A DNA stretch of 64,000 nucleotides from Lachnospiraceae bacterium (GCA_017621815.1 JAGASK010000041.1:1-64000), one strand, 5' to 3'; shown: positions 37,639 through 46,247, counted from the stretch's first letter. The notes: generated by a model from the letters alone, not told the origin. Numbers and translations: made by a program.

Positions 37639-38400
37639 ATGATTACGGAAAGCAAATATCCAATATTTGAGTTTGATGATAACAAAGTTGCAAAATTAAA
37701 TCCAACATCTTTTGTAGACCAATCGTTTGAAACAGATAAGTTAATTATTACTTTTTTTCCTGAGGTTATGGATAAGTTAGTAAAAGAGGGTAAGATTACG
37801 CTTGAAAGAACGATTAGTGGTGAAAACCCGGTCTTAATATATCGTTTTCTGGACAATGATATTCTGATTACATTGGGACAGGTCGGCTGTCCGGCTTGTG
37901 CGGGAAATTTAGATTTATTTAATGCCATGGGTATTACCAAGGTTATGTTCTGTGGCGGCGGTGGAGTTCTTGATAAAAACATCGAAGTGGGTCAGGTACT
38001 TGTGGTGGACGGAGCAATTAGGGACGAGGGGTTTTCATACCATTACATAGAACCTTCAAGATATATCTTTACAAATCCCGAAACAACCAAAAAAATCACG
38101 CAGTATTTAGAAAAAAATTCTATTTCCTACATTCGCGGGTTGACCTGGACAACGGATGCAGTATTCAGAGAAACTGCTGACAGAATAGCACGGAGAAAAG
38201 AAGAAGGTGCAAAGATTGTAGAAATGGAGCAGGCAGGGTGTATTGCCGTTTCACAATTCAGAGGTTTTGAATATGGAGCATTGATATATGGTGGGGATGA
38301 TGTTTCGCAGGACGAGTGGAGCAATAGGAACTGGCGTAGCCGAGAAGGAATTCGCTATGACCTTGTGACGATTTGTAAAAAGCTGGTTGAAATATTATAG
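37639..38400 (+). CDS. Nucleoside phosphorylase family protein
   Basis: 253 residues. It belongs to the PNP/UDP phosphorylase fold: VMFCGGGGVLD in the phosphate/ribose region, the VGQVLVVDGAIRDEGFSYHY segment, and IVEMEQAGCIAVSQFRG, where the glutamate would bind the ribose. It probably splits a nucleoside with phosphate into base and ribose 1-phosphate; the base preference is unknown. The ATG at 37639 has GGGAG about 10 nt upstream. In-frame ATGs at 37513 and 37618 are possible but add unconserved residues. It is not a usual member of this neighbourhood. Confidence 0.85.
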   Translation: MITESKYPIFEFDDNKVAKLNPTSFVDQSFETDKLIITFFPEVMDKLVKEGKITLERTISGENPVLIYRFLDNDILITLGQVGCPACAGNLDLFNAMGITKVMFCGGGGVLDKNIEVGQVLVVDGAIRDEGFSYHYIEPSRYIFTNPETTKKITQYLEKNSISYIRGLTWTTDAVFRETADRIARRKEEGAKIVEMEQAGCIAVSQFRGFEYGALIYGGDDVSQDEWSNRNWRSREGIRYDLVTICKKLVEIL

Positions 38401-38579
38401 CGCTAATTTATCCTGCTCGGTAAGACTACGGTTATACGGCTCCATGGAAAGGCAGTTCCCCGCAGGGGAAAATATGCTGAGTACAAGCCGTAGAATTCCT
38501 CTTGCTTTGGCTCGTAAGGGCAAAAACAAGGGGAAATGACTTTCAGAGGGTGGTTTAAGATAAATTTGCAGGAGGAAAA
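38401..38579 (+). other. Structured intergenic region between phosphorylase and VOC gene
   Basis: No gene is seen. It contains a TTCCCC-GCA-GGGGAA hairpin (38455-38469) enclosed by ACGGCT/AGCCGT arms, and the 11-mer GGGCAAAAACA (38518-38528). That 11-mer also occurs in the leader before the phosphorylase (37533-37543). GGAGG for the VOC gene is at 38571. Confidence 0.45.
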
Positions 38580-38966
38580 ATGAAAAATTATAATCAAGTT
38601 TATGTGAAAAATAGTTTTGAAGCGGCAAAAATGTATTGCAAAGCATTTGGTGCAGAGATTACACGTGAGTTCAGAAATGAGAACAATACTGCTTATGACC
38701 ACTGTGAATTATCTGTAGATGGAGAAGGATTTCTGGCATTAGCGGAAGCGAAAAATCCTTGTGATATAAATGTAGTGCACAAGTATAAATGGGAAACCAT
38801 GACATTTAATGTATTTGAGATGGGGACTGAGGAAGCTGTTTATAACGCATTTCAGGTTTTGGGCAATGGTGGAGTGATTATTGAACCTATTCATGAACTT
38901 CCATGGAGTAAATGTTGCGCCACTATTATTGATAAATTTGGGGTATGTTGGTGGATTTCCATTTAA
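38580..38966 (+). CDS. VOC (glyoxalase/PhnB-like) family protein
   Basis: 128 residues. It fits the vicinal-oxygen-chelate fold: an N-terminal VKNSFEAAKMYCKAFGAEI helix-strand, then DHCELSVDGEGFLALAEA, and at the end the family-like DKFGVCWWISI. PhnB-like members are common small accessory proteins; function and metal use are unknown. GGAGG is 6 nt upstream. It is the last accessory gene before the rplU promoter, which begins 17 nt after its stop. Confidence 0.85.
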   Translation: MKNYNQVYVKNSFEAAKMYCKAFGAEITREFRNENNTAYDHCELSVDGEGFLALAEAKNPCDINVVHKYKWETMTFNVFEMGTEEAVYNAFQVLGNGGVIIEPIHELPWSKCCATIIDKFGVCWWISI

Positions 38967-38982
38967 AAATTGAGAAAATTAC

Positions 38983-39011
38983 TTGACAGGGCATGGCTTA
39001 AATGGTATAGT
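38983..39011 (+). promoter_or_regulatory. Strong sigma-A promoter of rplU
   Basis: TTGACA (38983-38988), a 17-nt spacer and TATAGT (39006-39011). It gives the L21 operon its own transcription after the accessory block. Confidence 0.88.
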
Positions 39012-39017
39012 TTATGA

Positions 39018-39100
39018 GTATGCCGCATAACGAGGTAGAAGTGCGCAAAGACGCCACCGTAGTTAGCGAGAAAATCAGTTTCGGCTGATTAGAAGGAGGT
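39018..39100 (+). promoter_or_regulatory. Ribosomal protein L21 leader (autoregulatory RNA)
   Basis: The 5' UTR of rplU matches my memory of the Firmicutes L21 leader: a GCCGCATAACGAGGTAGAAG stretch, the GCAAAGACGCCACCGTAGTTAGCGAG block and a last hairpin, AATCAGTTTCGGCTGATT (39073-39090), just before the AAGGAGGTG. This RNA is thought to bind L21 or L27 and control the operon. Confidence 0.75.
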
Positions 39101-39106
39101 GCCCAT

Positions 39107-39412
39107 ATGTACGCAATCATTGCAACAGGTGGAAAGCAGTATAAAGTTTCCGAAGGTGATGTAATTAAAGTTGAAAAACTGAATGCACAGCCCGGCGAAA
39201 CAGTTACTTTTGACCAGGTTATCGCAGTAAGTGATAACGAGCTTAAGGTTGCCGGAGATGTAGCGAATGCTAACGTAACTGCAACAGTTATGGAGCAGGG
39301 AAGATACCGTAAGGTTATCGTTTACAAGTATAAGAGAAAAACCGGTTATCATAAGAAAAATGGTCATAGACAAGCATACACACAGGTTAAGATTGAAAAA
39401 ATCAACGCTTAG
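39107..39412 (+). CDS. rplU: 50S ribosomal protein L21
   Basis: 101 residues, standard length. It begins MYAIIATGGKQYKVSEGD and ends with the RNA-binding KRKTGYHKKNGHRQAYTQVKI region, the L21 signature. AAGGAGGTG lies 5 nt upstream. It binds 23S rRNA together with L20. It heads the rplU-prp-rpmA unit. Confidence 0.99.
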   Translation: MYAIIATGGKQYKVSEGDVIKVEKLNAQPGETVTFDQVIAVSDNELKVAGDVANANVTATVMEQGRYRKVIVYKYKRKTGYHKKNGHRQAYTQVKIEKINA

Positions 39413-39428
39413 TATGTAGGATCAGGTT

Positions 39429-39758
39429 ATGACAACCATTACGATTTATAAATCCAAAAACGGAGAATATAAAAGACTGGCCTGTAAAGGTCATGCAGGT
39501 TATGCAGCTTATGGCAAAGATATTGTCTGTGCCTCGGTTTCCTGCCTTGTCATCAATACCATTAATTCACTGGATGAATTGGTTCATGAAAAAATGGATA
39601 TAATGACTGATGAGCAGCAGGGACTGATAGACTGCAGATTTCAGAATACTCTTTCTAAAGAGGGCATATTGCTGATGGATTCTCTTGTACTTGGATTAAA
39701 GGGTATCGTAGGTGACTACGGTAAGAAGTATCTGGAACTTAAATTCAAGGAGGTGTAA
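39429..39758 (+). CDS. prp: Ribosomal-processing cysteine protease Prp
   Basis: 109 residues. The catalytic pair H22 and C34 sits in GHAGYAAYGKDIVCASVSC, the same numbering as the Staphylococcus aureus enzyme. Prp (YsxB) removes the N-terminal extension of L27. The substrate is encoded 3 nt downstream and does carry the extension. Encoded between L21 and L27 as in nearly all Firmicutes. Confidence 0.96.
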   Translation: MTTITIYKSKNGEYKRLACKGHAGYAAYGKDIVCASVSCLVINTINSLDELVHEKMDIMTDEQQGLIDCRFQNTLSKEGILLMDSLVLGLKGIVGDYGKKYLELKFKEV

Positions 39759-39761
39759 ACC

Positions 39762-40046
39762 ATGTTAAAGATGAACCTTCAATTTTTCGCTCATAAAAAG
39801 GGTGTTGGTTCTACTAAGAACGGTAGAGATTCCGAATCCAAGAGATTAGGTGCGAAAAGAGCTGACGGACAATTCGTAAAAGCAGGAAATATTTTATACA
39901 GACAGCGTGGAACAAAGATTCATCCCGGCATTAATGTAGGTATCGGCGGTGATGACACATTGTTCGCATTAGTTGACGGTGTACTTAGATTCGAAAGAAA
40001 AGGAAGAGATAAGAAACAGGCTTCCGTATATCCTGTAGAGAAATAG
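39762..40046 (+). CDS. rpmA: 50S ribosomal protein L27 with cleavable N-terminus
   Basis: 94 residues. The N-terminal [17 protein letters not shown] shows the extension found in Firmicutes L27; cleavage by Prp near the FFA exposes the mature N-terminus that reaches the peptidyl-transferase centre. The rest ([27 protein letters not shown]) is canonical L27. AAGGAGGTG upstream. Followed by a strong terminator. Confidence 0.99.
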   Translation: MLKMNLQFFAHKKGVGSTKNGRDSESKRLGAKRADGQFVKAGNILYRQRGTKIHPGINVGIGGDDTLFALVDGVLRFERKGRDKKQASVYPVEK

Positions 40047-40057
40047 TACGATGAATC

Positions 40058-40090
40058 GGGCTTCAAACTTAACTGTTTGAAGCCCTTTTT
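40058..40090 (+). terminator. Intrinsic terminator after rpmA
   Basis: An 11-bp perfect stem GGGCTTCAAAC with GTTTGAAGCCC (40058-40068 and 40075-40085), a 6-nt loop and TTTTT. It separates rpmA from obgE, whose start is 16 nt later. Confidence 0.93.
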
Positions 40091-40102
40091 GAAAGGAAAT
40101 AA

Positions 40103-41401
<1,299 letters not shown>

Positions 41402-41430
41402 ATCTGTATACAAATAGGAGATATTTTATT

Positions 41431-41721
41431 ATGACAAGTAAGCAGCGTGCCTATTTAAAAGGACTTGCAATGAATATTGAGCCTGTTTTCCAGATTGGAA
41501 AATCAGGACTTATCCCTGAAGTAACAGAAGCAGTAAGTGAAGCTTTTAATACAAAAGAATTAATTAAAATTGCCGTACTTAAGAACTGTATGGAAGATCC
41601 TAAAGAAATTGCATCCCTTCTGGGTGAAAGAACAAAATCTCAGGTTGTCCAGGTAATCGGCAAAAAAATTGTATTATATAAGGAAAGTAAAAATCATAAG
41701 AAGATTAATCTTCCTTTATAG
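41431..41721 (+). CDS. yhbY: Ribosome assembly RNA-binding protein YhbY
   Basis: 96 residues forming one CRM domain. It begins MTSKQRAYLKGLAMNIEPVFQIGKSGL, with the GxxG-like IGKSGL loop, and ends with a basic tail after VIGKKIVLYKES. YhbY associates with pre-50S particles. It is 29 nt after obgE and 15 nt before nadD, in the usual Firmicutes order. Confidence 0.95.
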   Translation: MTSKQRAYLKGLAMNIEPVFQIGKSGLIPEVTEAVSEAFNTKELIKIAVLKNCMEDPKEIASLLGERTKSQVVQVIGKKIVLYKESKNHKKINLPL

Positions 41722-41736
41722 GAAAGCAGGTATTGT

Positions 41737-42354
41737 ATGGCTCAAAAAAAGCGAATAGGGATTATGGGAGGCACCTTTAATCCCATTCATCAAGGTCATT
41801 TAATTTTGGCTGAACAGGCCAGAGAATATTGTGGGCTGGATGAAGTGCTTTTTATTCCCAGCGGCAACTCTTATATGAAGCCATCTGATGAAATTCTGGA
41901 TGGAAAGACCCGCATTTCCATGACAGCGCTGGCAATCGAAGATAATCCTTATTTTGCATTGTCCACCATGGAAGTGGAGCGGGAAGGTGCGACTTATACC
42001 TGTGATACGATAAGAGAATTGAAAGGATTGAACCCATCCATAGAATATTTCTTTATTATGGGAGCTGACGCATTCTTCATTTTTGAAAAATGGAAAAATT
42101 ATAATGAGATTTTGGCAAACTGTATTCTGGTTGTGGAATCCAGAGATGAGAAGGACACATCGCAGCTCAAAGAAAAAGCTGCTAATCTGCAGAAAAAATA
42201 TCAGGCAGAAATAATTGTGCTTCCGGAAAGAAAAATAGACCTGTCATCCACAGAAATCAGAAACAGGTTAAAAAATGGGGAATCAGTGCGTTATATGATA
42301 CCTGATAAGGTACTTTCTTATATACAGAAGAACAGATTATATTATATCCGTTAA
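41737..42354 (+). CDS. nadD: Nicotinate-nucleotide adenylyltransferase
   Basis: 205 residues. It makes deamido-NAD from nicotinate mononucleotide and ATP. The GGTFNPIHQGHL signature is at the start, followed by FIPSGNSYMKP, the FIMGADAFF block, and the second ATP motif IDLSSTEIRNRL. AAGCAGG lies upstream. In one operon with yhbY and yqeK. Confidence 0.97.
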   Translation: MAQKKRIGIMGGTFNPIHQGHLILAEQAREYCGLDEVLFIPSGNSYMKPSDEILDGKTRISMTALAIEDNPYFALSTMEVEREGATYTCDTIRELKGLNPSIEYFFIMGADAFFIFEKWKNYNEILANCILVVESRDEKDTSQLKEKAANLQKKYQAEIIVLPERKIDLSSTEIRNRLKNGESVRYMIPDKVLSYIQKNRLYYIR

Positions 42355-42373
42355 AAAAGTTCGGAGGCTTTAC

Positions 42374-42970
42374 ATGAAATCCGCAGATATCAAAAAGATC
42401 AGAAAATCCATGGAAAAATCCCTGGATGCCAAACGATTTGAACATACACTCGGAGTGGCATATACTGCATGCGCACTTGCCATGTGTAATGATGTAGACA
42501 TGACCAAGGCTCAGACAGCAGGACTTTTGCATGACTGTGCAAAGTGTTTAAGTGATGAGAAAAAAATAGAAATATGTAAAAAAAATCATGTGGAAATCAA
42601 TAGCGTAGAAAACAGAAATCCTTTTTTGCTTCACGCTAAAGCAGGAAGCTGCATTGCCAGGAAGAAATTCCATGTGGAAGATGAAGATATTTTAAATGCA
42701 ATTTTGTATCATACAACAGGCAGACCCGGAATGTCTAAGCTGGAAAAAATAATCTACATAGCAGATTATATTGAACCCGGCAGAAAACAGGCTTCTAATT
42801 TGAAAGAAATACGAAAGCTGGCATTTCAAAACCTTGATATGGCATTGCTAAGGGTTCTGGAAGATACACTTGCTTATTTAAAAAGCACAGGCAATGAGGT
42901 GGATTTTATGACTCAGGAAACCTATGATTATTATATAAATTTAAGGAATTCCGGAGAGTTAAAACAATAG
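42374..42970 (+). CDS. yqeK: HD-domain bis(5'-nucleosyl)-tetraphosphatase YqeK
   Basis: 198 residues. The HD motif is in H-T-L-G-V near residue 24 and LLHDCAK near residue 55, with a further metal-type HTTGRPG segment and IADYIEPGR. YqeK hydrolyses Ap4A symmetrically. It lies directly behind nadD in Firmicutes, as here. Confidence 0.95.
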   Translation: MKSADIKKIRKSMEKSLDAKRFEHTLGVAYTACALAMCNDVDMTKAQTAGLLHDCAKCLSDEKKIEICKKNHVEINSVENRNPFLLHAKAGSCIARKKFHVEDEDILNAILYHTTGRPGMSKLEKIIYIADYIEPGRKQASNLKEIRKLAFQNLDMALLRVLEDTLAYLKSTGNEVDFMTQETYDYYINLRNSGELKQ

Positions 42971-43031
42971 AAGTACTGCGCATAGTCGCTTGGCTCTTTG
43001 TCCGTGGGAATCAAAGGAAAGGAAGAAGTTT

Positions 43032-43394
43032 ATGATAGATAATAAAGTTAAGGAAATGGCGGTTCTTGCAGTAAATGCACTGGAGGATAAAAAGGCAGAA
43101 GATATCTGTGTCATCGATATCAGTGAAATTTCGGTACTGGCAGATTATTTTATCATTGCCGGCGGAAATAATATCAGCCAGATTCAGGCTCTTTCAGATG
43201 CGGTTGATGAAAAGCTTGGCAAAGCAGGATTTCCCTTAAAGCAGATAGAAGGATATAATAATGCAAATTGGATTCTGCTTGATTTTGGTGATATTATAGT
43301 TCATATATTTGACAGAGAAAATCGATTATTCTATGATTTGGAACGTATCTGGAGCGACGGCAAGAAAGTTGATTTGGAAGAGCTGAAGAAATAA
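43032..43394 (+). CDS. rsfS: Ribosome silencing factor RsfS
   Basis: 120 residues from the ATG at 43032, chosen for the GGAAAGGAAG just upstream; an earlier in-frame ATG adds 14 unconserved residues. Family landmarks are DISEISVLADYFIIAGG, the GYNNANWILLDFGDIIVHIF block and the end FYDLERIWSDGK. RsfS binds L14 and blocks subunit joining when nutrients are low. The membrane LytR-type gene often found before rsfS in related genomes is absent. Confidence 0.96.
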   Translation: MIDNKVKEMAVLAVNALEDKKAEDICVIDISEISVLADYFIIAGGNNISQIQALSDAVDEKLGKAGFPLKQIEGYNNANWILLDFGDIIVHIFDRENRLFYDLERIWSDGKKVDLEELKK

Positions 43395-43427
43395 GAAGAG
43401 AGCGAAGATGCATATAAAAAGCATATG

Positions 43428-43468
43428 AAAGAAGACGCATATTAATTGAAATGTGCGCCTTCTTTGTT
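43428..43468. terminator. Terminator between rsfS and the DUF378 gene
   Basis: An imperfect 13-bp stem, GAAGACGCATATT with AATGTGCGCCTTC (43431-43443 and 43449-43461), with one mismatch and one G-U pair, followed by TTTGTT. It lies between convergent genes. Confidence 0.6.
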
Positions 43469-43481
43469 CGCATAGAAATGC

Positions 43482-43700
43482 TTAATTACCGTTTCTTTCG
43501 GTGCCGCCTGCATACATATAAAATGTAAGCAAATACAAACCGCTGAGTCCTACAAGCGCATAAATAATTCTTGAAATCCAGGTCATATTACCGAATATCA
43601 AGGCAACAAGGTCGAAGGAAAAAAATCCAATCAGTCCCCAGTTAACGGCACCTATAATTGCTATGGTAAGAGCAATACAGTCTAATACCTTATTATTCAT
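43482..43700 (-). CDS. DUF378 domain membrane protein
   Basis: 72 residues with two membrane segments. DUF378 (YuzA-like) landmarks are present: the LTIAIIGAVNWGLIGFFSFDLVALIFG stretch (core GAVNWGLIG), then SRIIYALVGLSGLYLL. AGAGGGA precedes the ATG. The family is widespread in Firmicutes with no known function. Confidence 0.93.
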   Translation of the reverse strand: MNNKVLDCIALTIAIIGAVNWGLIGFFSFDLVALIFGNMTWISRIIYALVGLSGLYLLTFYMYAGGTERNGN

Positions 43701-43830
43701 ATATCCCTCTCATTCTGCCGTATTAACGGCTTTTATACCTCTTTATAAAATAGGCCTCATTTCTATTTTTACCGTATTCCTGATAATTATTCATAATTAA
43801 AAATAAATTCTTTGTTAACAGGGGATTTAT

Positions 43831-43884
43831 TTCATGACAATAAACAGAAAGTCCGCAAAGTGTAATTTTTATTATTGTCATTAT
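43831..43884 (+). repeat. Dispersed palindromic element, copy A
   Basis: Copy A begins TTCATGACAATAAACAGAAA and continues with GTCCGCAAAGTGTAATTTTT, then ATTATTGTCAT. It matches three other copies in this window (48619-48665, 56399-56445, 59144-59190). Outer arms ATGACAATAA and TTATTGTCAT can pair; this copy carries a 3-nt insertion and inner changes. Confidence 0.7.
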
Positions 43885-43926
43885 AAAAAACTGCTCCATC
43901 CATAAACGGAAAGAGCAGTTTTGTGT
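43885..43926 (-). terminator. Intrinsic terminator of lexA
   Basis: On the minus strand AAAACTGCTC pairs with GAGCAGTTTT (43913-43922 with 43887-43896), followed by T residues. It ends the lexA transcript. Confidence 0.8.
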
Positions 43927-43963
43927 TTGGCAAAACATTCGCCTGGTTCATTATTTACGGAAA

Positions 43964-44581
43964 CTAACGGAAAATGCGGAAAATACCGAAAACCTTTCCC
44001 AGAATTTGACAATCATTAACAATAATGGGATCCATAGTATCATTCTCAGGCTGAAGACGAACATGCCCATCTTCTTTATAATAAGTTTTGACTGTGGCAG
44101 AATCATCAATAAGGGCAACTATAATTTCGCCGTTTTTAGCAGTATTGCAGGAATTTACAAAAACCTGGTCACCGCTGAAAATACCAACGTTAATCATAGA
44201 ATCACCTTTTACATTTAAAATAAAAGATTCTCCACTTGGAACATATTCAGCCGGAACCGGAAAATAACTTTCAATATTTTCTTCCGCTAAAATGGGAAGA
44301 CCTGCAGCGACCTGGCCGATAACAGGCAGGCTGACCATTTCGGTACGAACCATTTGGAAACTGTCATCGCAAATTTCGATAGCACGCGGCTTAGTAGGAT
44401 CCCTTTTTATATATCCGTTTTTCTCCAAAGTTTCAAGATGAGAGTGAACAGAGGATGTTGACTTCAAATGAACAGCTTCACAAATCTCACGAACAGCCGG
44501 AGGATATCCTTTTTTTAAGATTTCTTCCTTAATATAATCTAAAATTTCCTGCTGTTTACTGCTTATTTTCCCATATGCCAT
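43964..44581 (-). CDS. lexA: SOS repressor LexA
   Basis: 205 residues. A winged-helix DNA-binding domain (1-70) has the SSKQQEILDYI start and STSSVHSHLETLEKNGYI recognition region. The self-cleaving peptidase half has the scissile A93-G94, catalytic S128 (KGDSM) and K165 (ATVKTY). On DNA damage RecA filaments trigger cleavage. The ATG at 44581 was chosen because GGGAGGA lies just upstream; the frame is open further but covers the promoter. Divergent from yneA. Confidence 0.98.
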   Translation of the reverse strand: MAYGKISSKQQEILDYIKEEILKKGYPPAVREICEAVHLKSTSSVHSHLETLEKNGYIKRDPTKPRAIEICDDSFQMVRTEMVSLPVIGQVAAGLPILAEENIESYFPVPAEYVPSGESFILNVKGDSMINVGIFSGDQVFVNSCNTAKNGEIIVALIDDSATVKTYYKEDGHVRLQPENDTMDPIIVNDCQILGKVFGIFRIFR

Positions 44582-44643
44582 GTAAAATCCTCCCTTATGT
44601 ATTTTTTGTATAGATAAAGTATAACATACTATCTTCAAAAAAG

Positions 44644-44669
44644 CAAACATATATTCCAAATATTTGTTC
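44644..44669 (-). promoter_or_regulatory. Two adjacent LexA boxes at the lexA promoter
   Basis: On the minus strand, GAACAAATATTTG (44657-44669) and GAATATATGTTTG (44644-44656) lie head to tail with no gap. Each differs by one base from the GAAC-RNRY-GTTYG pattern. The second runs into a likely -35 (TTGCTT), 17 nt from TATACT, so LexA would repress its own gene. Confidence 0.75.
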
Positions 44670-44689
44670 GAATTTTTCCCCTGAAAGTA

Positions 44690-44718
44690 TTGACATCAGA
44701 ATGCTTGTTCGGTATAAT
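44690..44718 (+). promoter_or_regulatory. Consensus sigma-A promoter of yneA
   Basis: TTGACA (44690-44695), a 17-nt spacer and TATAAT (44713-44718): both hexamers perfect. Such a strong promoter fits a gene that must be held off by a repressor. Confidence 0.9.
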
Positions 44719-44726
44719 TTAATATA

Positions 44727-44765
44727 GAACAGCTGTTTGCAACAAGTGTTCGCAACAAATGTTTG
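44727..44765 (+). promoter_or_regulatory. Three head-to-tail LexA boxes just downstream of the yneA promoter
   Basis: GAACAGCTGTTTG (44727-44739), CAACAAGTGTTCG (44740-44752) and CAACAAATGTTTG (44753-44765) follow each other at exactly 13 bp. They resemble the Gram-positive SOS box. They lie at about +3 to +41, where bound LexA would block initiation or elongation. Confidence 0.75.
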
Positions 44766-44816
44766 GAAAAGCATGCTAACAGGAAGTTCGCAGAGAATAC
44801 TCGCACGGAGGTACTT

Positions 44817-45188
44817 ATGATGAATAATCAGATCAGTGAACGCAGAATCAGAAATAACAGAATAAAAAGGAGACGCGAGATGAGAAGAAACATCATTATG
44901 TCTCTTTTAACTATAATTCTGATTGCAGGAATTTCCACTGTATTTTTCAGCGTTAAAGCAAAAGCACAGTCAGCGCCTGAGGATATTTCTTATAAATATT
45001 ATAAAAGCATTACAATAGAAGCAGGAAATACTATCTGGGATTTTGCAAATCAATATGCCGATAAAGAATTTTATGATTCATTTGACAGCTATATTGAAGA
45101 AGTAATACAAATAAATCATCTGCAGGATGAAAATATTATAGCAGGCCAGAATATCATTATACCTTATTACAGCAGAGAATTCGTTTGA
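44817..45188 (+). CDS. yneA: SOS cell-division suppressor YneA (LysM protein)
   Basis: 124 residues. An Arg/Asn-rich cytoplasmic N-terminus (1-23) precedes a membrane segment (about 26-46) and an extracytoplasmic LysM domain (about 60-118, ITIEAGNTIWDFANQYA to GQNIIIPYY). YneA blocks division at a late step during the SOS response in Bacillus. The position divergent from lexA behind LexA boxes supports the call. Start is the first of two adjacent ATGs with GGAGG 5 nt upstream; the second (44820) is equally possible. Confidence 0.9.
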   Translation: MMNNQISERRIRNNRIKRRREMRRNIIMSLLTIILIAGISTVFFSVKAKAQSAPEDISYKYYKSITIEAGNTIWDFANQYADKEFYDSFDSYIEEVIQINHLQDENIIAGQNIIIPYYSREFV

Positions 45189-45194
45189 TTAAGC

Positions 45195-46247
45195 TTATTT
45201 TTCGCGCAGCCTTACAGCTTTTGCTGCCTGCCGCCTTCGGGAGTCTTCCTGGGCAGCATAGTGCTTTCTTGTAGTATTTACATCCTTATGTCCGAGAACA
45301 TCAGCTACAAGATAAATGTCGCCTGTTTCCTGATAGAGAGATGTACCATAAGTACTTCTTAATTTGTGAGGTGTTATTTTCTTTAAGCTCGTGACTGTCG
45401 AAGCATATTTTTTTACAAGATTTTCGACAGCGCGGACGGTAATTCTTCTGTTCTGCATTGACAGAAAGAGAGCATTTTCATGTCCTTCCAATGGTATCAT
45501 ATGATGTCTTTTTTCCAGATAATCATGTAATGCATCAGCTACCTCTTCTCCGAAATAAACCACTGTTTCATATCCGCCTTTTCTGCGTATTTTAATACCA
45601 TTGTTTTTAAAGTCTACATCATTAATATCCAATCCTACGCATTCTGAAACACGAATTCCGGTACCCAGAAGGAGAGTAAGCAGGGCAACATCCCTTATTT
45701 TAGTTTTATTGTGATATATTTGCTGATTTTTGGTAAGTTTGCTGCCGTCTTCTACCTGGTCAAGTAATATGGCGACCTCATCGGCATCCAGTCGTACAAT
45801 TTCTTTTTCATGCTGCTTGGGAAGAGGAACAAGAGCAGCGGGATTGGTTTTAATAAGCTCAGAACAAAAATAATAATTGTAAAAGCTTTTTAAAGCTGAC
45901 AGCTTTCGTTTTTTTCCACGTTCGTTATTCATATATTCCTTACCGTCTTTTATGTAATAAGAAATATAATCCATGTATTCCTCAATATCTTCACGTGTTA
46001 TCTGGTCTAAAAGTGTTATCGGAAAATCTTCAATTTTCATTTTAGAGCAAATGCTGTTATTTTCATGTATAAATTCAAAAAAGACCCTTAAATCATATGC
46101 ATAAGCAAGTCTTGTACGGGAGGAAGTATATTCCTGAATCCCTCTGAAAAATTGCTTGCAGAAGGGCGGAAGAGTACTTAAAACTTCCCGCATCCGCATG
46201 GTATTGATATTGTTCTGTTCATCATGATAGTTTTTACTGTTTTCCAT
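45195..46247 (-). CDS. XerC/D-type tyrosine recombinase
   Basis: 350 residues. The SAM-like N-terminal core-binding domain (about 25-135) is followed by the catalytic domain, with R199 (GTGIRVSE), K223, H294, R297 (PHKLRSTYG), H320 (LGHKDVNTTRKHY) and the nucleophile Y330, so all active-site residues are there. The ATG at 46247 was chosen for GGAG 10 nt upstream. A recombinase near lexA-yneA is usual in Firmicutes, and no phage genes or att repeats are nearby, so a housekeeping XerC-like role is more likely than a prophage integrase. It is convergent with yneA, only 6 nt apart. Confidence 0.9.
   Translation of the reverse strand: MENSKNYHDEQNNINTMRMREVLSTLPPFCKQFFRGIQEYTSSRTRLAYAYDLRVFFEFIHENNSICSKMKIEDFPITLLDQITREDIEEYMDYISYYIKDGKEYMNNERGKKRKLSALKSFYNYYFCSELIKTNPAALVPLPKQHEKEIVRLDADEVAILLDQVEDGSKLTKNQQIYHNKTKIRDVALLTLLLGTGIRVSECVGLDINDVDFKNNGIKIRRKGGYETVVYFGEEVADALHDYLEKRHHMIPLEGHENALFLSMQNRRITVRAVENLVKKYASTVTSLKKITPHKLRSTYGTSLYQETGDIYLVADVLGHKDVNTTRKHYAAQEDSRRRQAAKAVRLREK

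Noticed and set aside
43723..43938. 71-codon minus-strand frame between DUF378 and lexA
   Set aside because: It runs across the lexA terminator and repeat copy A, has no ribosome binding site and no recognisable protein pattern.
45195..46247. Tyrosine recombinase as sign of a prophage or integrative element
   Set aside because: No phage, conjugation or relaxase genes, tRNA or att-like direct repeats are nearby, and the lexA-yneA-recombinase neighbourhood is normal for Firmicutes.
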